A DNA stretch of 64,000 nucleotides from Poecilobothrus nobilitatus (GCA_947095535.1 OX352772.1:271635940-271699939), one strand, 5' to 3'. Positions 11,401 through 20,229 are shown, numbered from the stretch's first letter. Numbers and translations: made by a program. Notes: generated from the sequence alone by a model not told the origin.

Positions 11401-11853
11401 CAATTTAAAAGAACGAGTTTTGTATTACGACACTGATTCAATAATATATGTAGCACGTGAAGGAGAATATAACCCTCCAACAGGAGTTTTCATAGGAGAT
11501 ATGACAGACGAGCTGGAAGAATATGGAATTGGAAGTTACATTACAAAATTTATCAGTGGGGGCGCAAAAAACTATGCATACAAAACTTATAGTACCAGTT
11601 GTATAGTACCAATAGTATTCGTTTAAATTATAAAGCTTTACAAGAAATAAATTTCGGTTCTATGAAACAATTAGTTAAAAAATTAAACAATCTTCAGGAA
11701 ATAAATATAACATTTCCTAGTATTCGTCGAACATACGATCACAGAGTCATCACTGTTCCTGAATTAAAGACATATGGAATAAATTCCAGAAAACGAGTTT
11801 TTGCAGATGATTATACTTCAGTTCCTTATGGCTTCAAAAAGAAAAAAATTTAA
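8434..11853 (+). pseudogene. Maverick protein-primed DNA polymerase B (PolB)
   Basis: Protein-primed replicase of the element. It starts ATG at 8,434 or 8,473, just inside the left TIR. In order: a Cys/His-rich N-terminal region (8,880-9,230, CQTC, CFFCKS, CDVC, CKKC, CKNC), exonuclease motifs including HNGQAFDNQFLL (about 9,537) and YCLNDVKILTAAC (9,913), the PolB insert with FEFYGCYYHGHPKCC (10,252), motif A YIDICSLYPW (10,578), motif B KLMLNSFWGK (about 11,145) and motif C YYDTDSIIYV (about 11,426). It ends VPYGFKKKKI at 11,853. At least six frame changes or stops split it into pieces: 8,434-8,715, 8,700-9,184, 9,162-9,344, 9,452-10,570, 10,654-11,031, 11,252-11,626 and 11,599-11,853. Motif residues of A and C survive, so decay is fairly recent. 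Confidence 0.9.
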
Positions 11854-12046
11854 TAATTATTGTTAATATATTGTAAAAATTTTGTATTAAACTATTAAAT
11901 TATAGTATTTTAAAAAAAAAAAAGATCTTTTTAATTTTACAGTTTTTAATTTTCAGAATGAAATCGAAAATTTATATATATATGTATATATATATATATA
12001 CTGATTTTATTCAAATTCACAGTTGCAGTTTAACTTTTCAATAATA

Positions 12047-12969
12047 ATGTCAAAAGCACAAATAGTATCTGAAATTCATCGTCCAGTTAGACGTACATTT
12101 CGAAGACGAAAAATATCTCAAAGAGGGTTAAATGATACATGGGAAATTGATCTTGTAGATATGTCGGCCTATCAAAAAGTAAATAATGGATACAAGTTCC
12201 TCTTAACTGTTATCGATATATTTTCAAAATATGCATATGCGGAAAAAGTTAAATCAAAGGCAGCAGATGACGTAGTAAGAAGTATGGAAAGGATTTTTAA
12301 AAGAGAAGCGAAGTCTCCAAAAAATATTCATTCTGATCAGGGAAAGAATTTTTCAACAAAAAATTCCAAAATTTAATGAAAATCTATAAAATAAATCACT
12401 ATCATACTTATTCAGAAATGAAGGCTAGTGTTTGTGAGAGATTTAACCGAACATTAAAATCAATTATGTGGAAACAGTTTAGTTTACAAGGAAATTTTAA
12501 ATGGATAGAATTTTTACCAAAACTAATTGAAAAATATAATAACACAAAACATAGTACAATTAAGTTAAAACCAAACCAAGTTACATCACAAAATGAAAAA
12601 CAAATTCTTCGTTCAATTTATAAGTACCCTAAAATATTTAATAAGGGAAAATTTAATGTTGGTGATTTTGTTAGAATTGCAAGGTCTAAAGGTACTTTTC
12701 AAAAAGGATATGAACCTAACTATTCAACTGAAGTTTTTAAAATAGCTTTCAAAAACAAGACAGACCCGATTACATATAGTTTAAAAGATTATAAAAATAA
12801 ATTAGTTCGTGGTGGCTTCTATGAACAGGAACTGACTAGTGTCAAAGACCCCAATGCTTATTTAATTGAAAAAATTTTACAACGAAAAGGCAATAAAGTA
12901 TATGTGAAATATTTAGGTTTTGATAATAGTCATAATCAATGGATAAGTAAATATGATATTCTTCCATAA
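12047..12969 (+). pseudogene. Maverick integrase with C-terminal chromodomain (one frameshift)
   Basis: Retroviral-type DDE integrase that would insert the element. ATG at 12,047 (MSKAQIV). The catalytic core has the first Asp in TWEIDLVDMS (residue about 35), the second Asp in NIHSDQGKNF and the Glu in ASVCERFNRT. Then come a DNA-binding SH3-like segment with FNVGDFVRIARSKG and a terminal chromodomain with YLIEKILQRKGNKVYVKYLG and W-x8-ILP. A single one-base loss in a T run at about 12,350 separates the frames (stop at 12,374; second frame open 12,376-12,969). Apart from that the gene is complete, making it the best preserved enzyme in Mav2. A chromodomain could bias insertion toward heterochromatin (family knowledge, inference here). 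Confidence 0.88.
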
Positions 12970-13345
12970 AAAAGTATAATAATTGAATTTATGTAAAACA
13001 TTTTTTTTATTAAATGCAACAATGTTGTAAAAATGGTAATAGAAAAATATTTACTAATGAAAATTAATAATTTAGGAATAGGTAAAAAATAAGAAATAAT
13101 ATTTTTTGATAAAAAGTATAATTAGAATTTATGTAAAAGAATTTTCTTAACTTTAGAGCACTGTTAAAAGCAACAATGTTGCTAAAATGCTAATAGAAAA
13201 ATATTCCCTAATAAAAATAAATAATTTAGGAATAGCTAAAAAAAATAAAAAATAATATTCTTTCATAAAAATTATAATTAGAATTTATGTAACAGATTTT
13301 TTTTAACACTGAGCCCTGTTAAATGCAACAATGTTACAAAAAATG
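12970..13345 (+). repeat. About 145-bp tandem repeat, 2.5 copies, between Maverick genes
   Basis: TATAATTAGAATTTATGTAA and GCAACAATGTTG recur near 12,976/13,018, 13,116/13,170 and 13,274/13,326. AATAATTTAGGAATAG occurs at about 13,067 and 13,220. The array lies between the integrase stop and the Gln-rich ORF and has no coding capacity. It may hold terminators or promoters duplicated by slippage. Confidence 0.75.
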
Positions 13346-13463
13346 CTGTTTAAAAAATTAAAGTTTCATTATTATCACTTAGAATTTATTACATTAATAA
13401 ATAATTTATTTTACAACTTTTTGTCTTTTGATTTTTACACAATTATTTCGAAGAAAAAATTAG

Positions 13464-13471
13464 TATAAATA
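13464..13471 (+). promoter_or_regulatory. TATA box of the Gln-rich ORF
   Basis: TATAAATA lies 47 bp before the ATG at 13,518. It is a perfect TATA consensus in otherwise AT-rich DNA, so confidence is limited, but an identical octamer sits at a similar place before the acidic ORF. Confidence 0.4.
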
Positions 13472-13517
13472 AAGTAGGATCTTTCTTAAGATATATCAAT
13501 TCAAAGAAATAGTTCAG

Positions 13518-14140
13518 ATGGAAAACACCAAATCAGAAATGTATTCGTATGGGATGGGACCAACACAAGAGTTGTCGTCTAATCAAAAGAAGCGAAAAAG
13601 AGGAAGAAGTCAACAAGAGCAGCCGCTCCATCCACAACAACATCATCCTCATCAACAACAGCAACAGCAACCACAACAAGAACAACAACAACAACTTCAA
13701 CATGTTGATCAACAACAGCAACAACAACAAGAACAGGAACAGGAAATTATTTGTCTTCAGGAAGAAGAAGAAATACCAACAAAAATGTCCCTCAAGGAAG
13801 CTTTCAATAAAAAAAATATTGAAAGCAAAAAAAATTTTTTTAAAATTAAAGAGATGGAGCAAGATGCTCTGTATCAAATTTTAAACATTAAACAAATTAA
13901 GACCATTTATGGTCTTAAGTGGGGCTTTGAGACTCGAAATTTAATAATTTTTATACCACAAAAATATTCAGATATTCAGATAATATAATAATATTCAGAT
14001 ATTCAGATATTTTTGATGATGAAAATTTTTTATTAGAAATAAAAGAAAAAGAACATTTTTTAACTAAAGATAAAAACCAAAATTTAAATATAATAGACTT
14101 ATCTGAGTCTTTTGGAAAAATATATGCAAATTACCAATAA
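13518..14140 (+). pseudogene. Gln-rich Maverick protein with conserved C-terminal domain
   Basis: ATG at 13,518 opens 156 codons: a basic KKRKRGR patch (residues about 25-31, a possible nuclear signal), a long Gln/His tract (about 33-77), an acidic QEEEEIPTKM segment and a C-terminal domain with EMEQDALYQILNIKQIKT, YGLKWGFETR and IFIPQKYSDI. The pattern of that domain resembles small OB-fold proteins found in insect mobile elements, so a single-strand DNA binding role in replication is a guess. A stop at 13,986 falls inside a short duplication of ATATTCAGAT. A second frame (about 14,000-14,140) continues with FDDENFLLEIKEKE and ends YANYQ, suggesting that slippage truncated the gene. The Gln tract is encoded by mixed CAA/CAG. 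Confidence 0.6.
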
Positions 14141-14209
14141 ATTATGTAATTTGTTTCATAATCTAAGCTAGAACTTAAGTTATAAAACTAATAAAATTAA
14201 TAAATAAAC

Positions 14210-14615
14210 ATAAAATTTAAAAAATAAATTTTTCTTTTTATTTATACAGTTTCTTAATTTTTCAGATTCAGGTTTAAAATTTTTTCAGATGCAGGTTTAA
14301 AATAAAAGAGATGGAACAAGATGCTCTATATCAAATTAAAAAAATTTTTCTTTTTATTTATAGAGTTTCTTAATTTTTCAGATTCAGGTTTAAAATAATA
14401 TAAATAAACATAAAATTTAAAAAAAAAAAATTTTCTTATTTATTTATTTAGTTTCTTTATTTTTTCAGATTCAAATAAATTTTCTTTTTATTTATTTTTC
14501 AGATTCAGGTTTAAAAAAAATTTTCTTTTTTATTTATTTAGTTTCTTTATTGTTTGAGATTCAAATAAATTTTCTTTTTATTTATTTTTTCAGATTCAGG
14601 TTTATAAAAATTAAA
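14210..14615 (+). repeat. T-rich degenerate tandem repeat
   Basis: TTTTTCAGATTCAGGTTTA recurs at about 14,257, 14,375, 14,500 and 14,588, with AAATTTTCTTTTTATTTATT between copies. The repeat unit also contains a copy of GAGATGGAACAAGATGCTCT from the preceding ORF (about 14,307-14,327), showing that gene sequence was drawn into the duplications. Confidence 0.7.
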
Positions 14616-14708
14616 ATTACATGTATTAATGAAAATTAGTTTGAATTGTTTCTTTGACTGTCCTATTCTGCATTACATTAAAAAGTCCTCCATATCTCAA
14701 CAACTTCG

Positions 14709-14716
14709 TATAAATA
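14709..14716 (+). promoter_or_regulatory. TATA box of the acidic ORF
   Basis: TATAAATA lies 66 bp before the ATG at 14,782, and TCATTC at about 14,738 could be an initiator. It is the same octamer as at 13,464. Confidence 0.4.
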
Positions 14717-14781
14717 TTGGGTTTTAATTCGTTTTTCATTCATTCTTAACAAAACTCGACAGAAAGATTTTAAAAGAAAAA

Positions 14782-15140
14782 ATGGACGCTGATTCAACAA
14801 CATTTCCATTTACTGAGGGAACTGCAATAATCAGTATACCAAATGAGATTCAGGTTGATAAAATTACATCCACTATAGATGATGAGGAATTAATTGAAAC
14901 TGAAGAATTCATACCACCGTTTCAAATCTTAGAAGAAGATGCAGAGGAGCAACAACTTTGGGAAATAAATAACCAAGAAGGTATTCCAAGGAATTTGGGA
15001 TACCAGTGATGAAGAAGGAGATCCAGATTATTTAGAACAAGTTTGGGAAATAAATAACCAAGAAGGTATTCCAGGAATTTGGGATATCAGTGATGAAGAA
15101 GGAGATCCAGATTATTTAGAAATTATACCAAATTTATAAA
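14782..15140 (+). pseudogene. Small acidic Maverick protein with internal 28-codon duplication
   Basis: ATG at 14,782. Encodes a very acidic protein (TIDDEELIETEEFIPPF, then DISDEEGDPDYLE). A segment of 84 bp is duplicated in tandem starting at TTTGGGAAATAAATAACC (14,957 and 15,042). The first copy has one extra base, giving an 85-bp spacing and a frameshift that ends the main frame at 15,009. The second copy runs to a stop at 15,138-15,140. A degraded homologue lies at 4,638. No recognised domain; acidic composition would suit a transcription activator or a chaperone-like partner, but this is not shown. Confidence 0.6.
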
Positions 15141-15331
15141 TAACAAATTATACCTAATTTATAAATAATGAAATAAATAACAAATTATATAGTTACAAAA
15201 TTGTTTTTTTAATATCTTTTTTTTGTAAAAATACAGGTATTTCATAAAAGAGTCGAGCAAAATTACATTGTATGTTAAATTTTTGAACCGGAATATAAAT
15301 CTCTTCTTTCAACTTTGCAACATTCTTTTCT
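15141..15331. other. Short convergent spacer
   Basis: AT-rich DNA between the converging acidic ORF (plus) and the virion cluster (minus). It probably holds polyadenylation signals, but none is clear enough to call. Confidence 0.3.
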
Positions 15332-15486
15332 TCACAGGTCTTTCTTCTTCAATTTTTTAACATATTCCTTTACATTTGGCTCTGCAGTTTTATTATATGC
15401 AATTACTGCATGTAGGAAATCAATCAAACTGTAAAACTCGTCAGCTTCCTCTTTGTTAATGCTAAGATTCTGTCCTACTGTAGATT
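15332..15486 (-). pseudogene. C-terminal remnant of the SINKEEAD Maverick ORF
   Basis: Reads LSINKEEADEFYSLIDFLHA and ends near KKKDL. It is homologous to the end of the 5,096-5,509 gene. The N-terminal half and the adjoining protease gene are absent here, so a deletion of roughly 0.7 kb relative to copy B removed both and fused this tail next to the 15,487 ORF. Confidence 0.55.
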
Positions 15487-15723
15487 TTAATCTATTTGAC
15501 AGAGCTCTTTATTTATTTTATCGTTGTACACAGTTCCAAAAGAGTAATTATCAAAATTATCATTTATAAAATCCCTAGTTGGAAATTTATACTTGAGCTC
15601 TTTTACAAACATTTTACAAGGTTCTTTAAAACCAACTATACAAATATCTTTCGCAAACAAGGTATTATTATCATCACTACAAAATGTTACATCCAGAAGT
15701 GCCCAAGACAGTGAAAAATTCAA
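15487..15723 (-). CDS. Small Maverick protein of unknown function
   Basis: A 78-codon ORF with ATG at 15,723 and no internal stop. It contains ALLDVTFCSDDNNTLFAKDI and FKEPCKMFVKELKYKFPTRD. Copy B has a broken homologue at 6,042-6,227, so it is conserved. It lies 22 bp downstream of the capsid-stub stop in the same direction, as expected for the virion cluster. Its 3' end may be altered by the neighbouring deletion. I do not recognise the fold. Confidence 0.5.
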   Translation of the reverse strand: MNFSLSWALLDVTFCSDDNNTLFAKDICIVGFKEPCKMFVKELKYKFPTRDFINDNFDNYSFGTVYNDKINKELCQID

Positions 15724-15744
15724 ATTTACTTTTATGTATGCTAT

Positions 15745-15981
15745 TTATAGGTTTGAGAATATATTTCGGTTTTTATCAATTTGTAAACTTGCATCAAATT
15801 CTCCATAAACAATAGCAGTCAGTGTAGATGTAAGTGGTTTTGATAGCCTTGCCTCAATTCTAACTGTACCTTGATTTAGTAGACCTTGACACACTTCATT
15901 TCCTGATGCATCTGGAGTTAAATCAAAAGCTAGAATGAAAAACCCATTACTAAACATGGTTTTTGTTATTTTTTCATACAT
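15745..15981 (-). pseudogene. Maverick major-capsid-like protein, C-terminal stub
   Basis: 78 codons, containing FFILAFDLTPDASGNEVCQG, ARLSKPLTSTLTAIVYGEFD and NRNIFSNL. This is clearly homologous to the last 70 residues of the copy B gene, with the reading frame intact where copy B has a stop. Everything upstream of this point is missing, and the next gene begins only 10 bp away. The apparent ATG is therefore the edge of a deletion and not the real start. Confidence 0.7.
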
Positions 15982-15991
15982 TCAATCATAA

Positions 15992-16432
15992 TTATTCAAA
16001 AATATCGTTTTGTTTATTTTTGTTATTAACTTTGCGTCGCTTCGACGTAAAATAATTTAAATTATTAATGAGAGGTCTTTTTATAGGTTTTCTTCGTTTT
16101 CTTTTGCCTTGTCCATACATTTCATGGAGTTTCCGAACTGCACCTCGTCTTACATTTTTCATTATCTCTTTACTTCGATCTTGAACCACTTCTTTTACAT
16201 TTGCACCTGTGGCAATATCAGATAATGCATTAATACCAGAGTTAATAACCTCTTTTTTTAATATATTAGCTCCAAACGTAAATATTGGTTTTAAATATCT
16301 AAAAAGACCACCGAAAAAGCTCCCTGACGCTCGCCCCCTTTGGTAAGGTACAATTGAGTGTAACAAAGGACCAATATCCTCAAGACTTTTTCCTGATTGA
16401 ACTAAATAATATTTGTAGTACGATCTCTCCAT
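15992..16432 (-). CDS. Basic virion core-like Maverick protein
   Basis: An intact 146-residue ORF. It has a hydrophobic/Gly-rich middle (RASGSFFGGLFRYLKPIF) and a C-terminal very basic tract (KRKRRKPIKRP, then TSKRRKVNNKNK) that would bind DNA or act as a nuclear signal. Small proteins with this layout lie next to the capsid gene in Mavericks and adintoviruses and have been compared with adenovirus pVI/pX-type core proteins (family knowledge). The start codon lies 47 bp from the end of the minor capsid gene, in the same direction. Confidence 0.6.
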   Translation of the reverse strand: MERSYYKYYLVQSGKSLEDIGPLLHSIVPYQRGRASGSFFGGLFRYLKPIFTFGANILKKEVINSGINALSDIATGANVKEVVQDRSKEIMKNVRRGAVRKLHEMYGQGKRKRRKPIKRPLINNLNYFTSKRRKVNNKNKQNDIFE

Positions 16433-16478
16433 AATGAATAAAATAAAATAATATATAGTTTTGTAAAATCGTTTTTAT

Positions 16479-17397
16479 TTATACTTTTTTAAAATGTAAT
16501 ACAATTTTTGTTGGAATTGAACTATTGGAAAAGTTTATTTTGTATCCATATTTATCACATAAAAGTAATGAAATGTTATTAAATGATTTCTCCACATTGC
16601 AATATTGAATATTACTGAATTCTTTTACAGTATCAGTTAAAGAATTTTGTATGTTAACAGATCTTAAACACCTTATATCTTTATCGCCTATTTTTTGCGG
16701 TTCAATTATGTCTGTGTATATAAAAAACATATCTGGTTTACTAATGGGAATCAATGGTACACTATCTATAAAAGTTTTGAAAGCTTCTATTACACGTGAT
16801 TTATATTTTTTAAAATCTGTAACTTTAAAAGATACTTGATTGAAACATGTTGTCAAAAGTCCTTTTGAGGGTATAAGCGTAATTTGCTCTTATTTTTATA
16901 TTTATTTTAGGCTTAGTAACACATATTGTGGTGTAACTTAAATTTTTAGGCATCTCCTCAGCTTTTGTTGGTTGTGTATAATGAACTTCATCGTTTATAA
17001 AATTAAAAATTCCCCAAATCAACTGTCGTTCAACTTCTTTTCTTGTAAACCTATTAAGTGGGCGTATATTTTGAATTAGTGTTGGTAGTAGAAAAACTTT
17101 CCAGTCGCATATCATTTGTTTTTCTATGTATGGAATATATGATGTTCCAACTCCTATCATATCTTTCTGTATACCTTTAATAAATATTTGAGTACTTTTT
17201 TCCCATTCTTCACCATACACATTTGGAACGAAATCATTAACATACATTTCTGAAATACCGACTTTCCACCTTGAATCACACATGCATTTATTCGTTTTAT
17301 TTGTAAAAGATGATAATGAATTTTCTGGATAATAGTTCATAGATGAATCACTGAGTAAAGTGACATAAAATTCATCATTTACTTGTATGTTGTCCAT
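16479..17397 (-). pseudogene. Maverick minor-capsid/penton-like protein (one frameshift)
   Basis: The first frame (17,397-16,825) opens MDNIQVNDEFYVTLLSDSSM and has NSLSSFTNKTNK and WKVGISEMYVNDFVP. The second (16,856-16,479) contains MFFIYTDIIEPQKIGD, KSFNNISLLLCDKYG and ends KIVLHFKKV. The two overlap in different frames near 16,825-16,856, which indicates a single small frameshift. An N-terminal FYVTL...NYYPENS motif and a terminal DII-EPQ region are typical of the single jelly-roll minor capsid (penton) gene of invertebrate Mavericks (family knowledge). Its start overlaps the upstream gene's end by 19 bp. Confidence 0.65.
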
Positions 17398-18058
17398 GAG
17401 CTTGCGGATTTATTCTTACGAATTGGAAAATTAAGTTCTGTTTGAGTATTACCTACTGCTGACCTTAAAACACGTCTTGATGAATTATTCAACTCTTTGC
17501 TATTTATAGTTTTTTCTTTTTTCGTTGGTGGGCTATCTAAAGGAACAGTTATAATGTCTCCTGTATCAGTTTCAAAAATTTGTACATTTTGATTTCTAAT
17601 TGATTTTCTTTTTCTAAGACGTTCTCCAACTGAAGTAGCTGACAATGCTTTTGTTAAAACATTTTCCTGAATTTCATCATCAAATACTTCATCAGCTTCT
17701 TTTTCATATACTTCTTCTTCTTCTGGAACAACTTGTATTCCAACATTCTTATATTCAGGAAAATGCGATTGAGCTTCTGCATCTATATACATTGGTTTTG
17801 CACGAGTTTGAGTACCTTTTGTTTCCGTAATTTTTACTTTCTCCTCTTTATTTCTAGGAAGTACTCTATTTTTGTTTCTTATTTTAAATAGATTTTGTCT
17901 GTATAAATACCATTTTTCAGTGTCTGTTAGATATTTATTTAACAATATTTTTTCATATTTTTATCCAACTCATTTAATTAAAAGTCTGCATTTTGTTTCA
18001 TTTTCTCATAAATCTCGGGTTTTAGTATAATCATTTTGTTAAATGTTGTATTATTCAT
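17379..18058 (-). pseudogene. Maverick virion-cluster protein with N-terminal helical domain
   Basis: The open frame 17,945-17,379 contains YLTDTEKWYLYRQNLFKIRN, a Lys-rich region, the acidic EEEEVYEKEADEVFDDE and a basic Ser/Arg-rich tail. I place the true start at 18,058, where ATG overlaps the TGA of the upstream gene (ATGA). That N-terminal frame reads MIILKPEIYEKMKQ and hits a stop near 17,980, followed by a frame change before NKYLTDTEKW. Small proteins of this kind lie in the same place in other Mavericks; the function is not known. Its end overlaps the minor capsid start. Confidence 0.55.
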
Positions 18059-18354
18059 TTTATAAAATTTCCGATTATCCCTGATAGTACTGCACCAAGA
18101 AGTGTAGGTAAAAATCCACCACGTTGAATAATGATTTTTCTTTTACTATTTATAGATTTTTGGCGGCAAATGAGGGATCTCAATTCCTTTTTATACTATC
18201 GTAATTGGGTTGTTGATTTTTTACTTAGATTACAATTACCTTTTAAAATATTTAAAGCAATTTCACAAAATGTTTTGATTACTTCAGGGTCACAATGTTT
18301 TATAATTACTTTCTGAAATTTCGGTTTAGAGCTTTTTAATAAGTGCAATATATC
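18055..18354 (-). pseudogene. Small basic virion protein with RGGFLP tail (pX-like)
   Basis: Too short and interrupted for routine ORF calling. The frame reads IIKHCDPEVIKTFCEIALNI, then one in-frame stop (after TTQLR), then KKELRSLICRQ and a C-terminal IIIQRGGFLPTLLGAVLSGI. A basic region followed by GGFLP and a hydrophobic tail is the standard small pX-like/core ORF at the head of the Maverick virion cluster. It has no ATG in frame before an upstream stop. Its TGA overlaps the next gene's ATG. Confidence 0.6.
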
Positions 18355-18494
18355 TTACTCTTAACCTATATTTATATGAAACTACTCTTATCTACTCTTA
18401 ACCTATATTTATATGAAAAGCTCTTTTGCCGAAGTGAATATAAATGCAAATTTATTTATTATTTATTATTAGTATTCTTACACAAACCGTCGAC

Positions 18495-18988
18495 ATGGTT
18501 AAACGAGTTCTCATAGTTGACCTTCAATTTTTACAAGGAAATGAAAAGCAAATTTCCTAAAAGAATTAGCCATACTTGAAAAAGGAAGTTTAATTCCAAC
18601 CGTCTATCACTTCAAAGCACCGTACTCCTCAGAGAACCTTAGTCCGTATATGAAATATAACAACCAGTATTGCGAAAATAAAATAAATGGACTTAAATGG
18701 AATAACGGTCTAGTTGAATATTTAGATGTAAAATGTATATTAAAACACTATTTAGAGTCAGCTGAAAAAATTTATGTTAAAGGAGAACAAAAGAAACTAT
18801 TCCTTCAAAAGTACATTGACAGTGATAAAATAGAAGATTTAAGCAGAAACTTGCCGTCATTACAAAAGATTGATAACTTTAAATCAAATAGTCCTATAAT
18901 ACACTTATTAAACCTCAATTTCAGATGGGCTGTAAAAAATTGCTATAAGGTATATATGTATCTTTTAAAAGAAAAAATGTTAGATTAA
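18495..18988 (+). pseudogene. Exonuclease-like Maverick ORF (Mav2 copy)
   Basis: ATG at 18,495 starts MVKRVLIVDLQFLQGNEKQ. A two-base loss near 18,550 shifts the frame, then 18,650-18,988 is open, containing YNNQYCENKINGLKW, YVKGEQKKLFLQKY and the end VYMYLLKEKMLD. It lies 40 bp from the right TIR and divergent from the virion cluster, as in copies A and B. The LVEYLDVKCILKHYLES segment is nearly unchanged in all three, so selection acted on it. No catalytic motif is certain. Confidence 0.6.
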
Positions 18989-19027
18989 GACAGCACAGAT
19001 TTCTATAAAATTGTAAAATATTTTCAA

Positions 19028-19879
19028 ATAAAAAATTATTTCAAACATATAAATAAATTTGTTTAATTTTTTTTTAACACAACATAAGAATACATCTTTT
19101 TTTGTTCTACATTCTTACATATCAATAAAATCTAAAAATACTAATAATTTTTTCTTTCCTTTTCTTTAAATATTTCATCAGAACAAAAAAGAAAAGAAAA
19201 AAATTCGTTTCAAAATATCAATTTGGTCAAGGTTGATTCAGATTTAAAAACCAGCTTTGCACTTTTTTCTTTTAATTTTAAAACTTCGCATTGGTACACT
19301 TTTTTTCTCTTTACATTTTATAAAACCGCATTTTTCTTACTATTTCCATTCATGCCTATTACTTAAACCACATGTTAGATATTTTTGATTTTCTGTTTGT
19401 TTTCTTTTTATTCATATTATTGTCAACATTCTTACATAACAATAAAATCTTATACGGTGATACTCGCAATTAATTAATGGTTTTTATTTCCTCTTCTTTA
19501 AATACTTCATAAAAAAAAAGAAAAAACAAGAAAAAAAGAAAAAAAAATGCATCTCAAAATTGCATTAATTTTGTTGATTCTTTATCTAAGATTTAATAAA
19601 CCAGTTTGCACTTTTTTTTAATTTTAAAGAAACGTATAGGTACATTTTTTTTCTCTTTACATTGTATGAAAAAGAATTTTTTTTCCTATTATTTTCCTGC
19701 ATACCTATTACTTAAACCAAGTATACAATCTTTATAAACAACTGACGATTGCCGCCAGTCTGACCAACTTTTAAAATGACCTTGACATATTTTCTGTGTG
19801 GCCTTCCGGGTGGCCTTGACCTACTTCTGGGTGACCTTGACCTACTGACCTGTCTGGCCCAAGTGCCTACCTATCTACT
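19028..19879 (-). repeat. Right terminal inverted repeat of Mav2
   Basis: Reverse complement of the left TIR. Its tip holds only two or three 21-bp units (TGACCTTGACCTACTTCTGG orientation) against about eleven on the left. A 45-bp AATTCGTTTCAAAATATCAA interval near 19,203 is not matched on the left side. Confidence 0.85.
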
Positions 19880-19885
19880 TACATT
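19880..19885 (+). repeat. Right 6-bp target site duplication of Mav2 (TACATT)
   Basis: Follows CTATCTACT directly. Identical to 7,287-7,292. Confidence 0.95.
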
Positions 19886-20137
19886 GACAGTGTTGATTGA
19901 TAACATTGCAAAAGATTGATAACTTTTAATCAAATTGTCCTATAACACTTATCAAACAACATTTTCAGATGTGCTGTTAAAAATTGCTATAATGTATATA
20001 TGTATCTTTTAAAGGAAAAAATGGGAATATGCTTACAGTTCAGCACGTAAAGGTCATTGGGAAGGATACGTACGTGATATTAGTAGATTTCAAAGACGTA
20101 TAGAAAAATTTGGTCTGACTCTTTCTGCAATTTTCAA
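19886..20137 (+). pseudogene. Exonuclease-like Maverick ORF (copy B), 3' part
   Basis: Continues copy B after Mav2. It corresponds to 752-1,024 of copy A, with a short deletion near 19,895 that removed the KIKDLSRYLPSL-equivalent region. The RKGHWEGYVRDI and FGLTLSAIF segments follow in another frame, as in copy A. Homology with copy A ends at TCTGCAATTTT, where a T run begins. Confidence 0.6.
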
Positions 20138-20229
20138 TTTTTTTTTTTTTTTTATAAATAAAGCTAGATAGGTACAATTGCTGTTATAAAGAACAAGTTT
20201 TTATTTTCATTTCCTTCAAATACAACATT

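Larger units (their letters stand above)
7293..19879 (+). mobile_element. Full-length Maverick/Polinton element (Mav2), 12,587 bp
   Basis: Both ends read AGTAGATAGGTAGGCACTTG inward in opposite orientation, flanked by TACATT on each side. Terminal inverted repeats are about 1.0 kb on the left and 0.85 kb on the right. The element contains PolB and a chromodomain integrase on the plus strand, then the Gln-rich and acidic ORFs. A leftward virion cluster occupies the minus strand and an exonuclease-like ORF lies next to the right TIR. The boundaries are exact because the empty site survives in copy A. The coding genes are mostly broken, the protease and most of the capsid gene are missing, and no Walker-type ATPase was seen, so it cannot be autonomous. 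Confidence 0.95.

Noticed and set aside
11970..12001. TATATATA run before the integrase as a promoter
   Set aside because: A simple TA microsatellite; such runs are common in this AT-rich DNA and position alone is not enough.
13533..13877. Leu-rich minus-strand frame opposite the Gln-rich ORF
   Set aside because: CAA/CAG runs read as TTG/CTG on the other strand give artificial poly-Leu. The plus strand has the better start, the TATA box and a non-repetitive conserved-looking domain.
13518..13988. Host transcription factor with a polyglutamine tract
   Set aside because: The gene lies inside exact Maverick boundaries between two Maverick genes, so a transposon origin is simpler.
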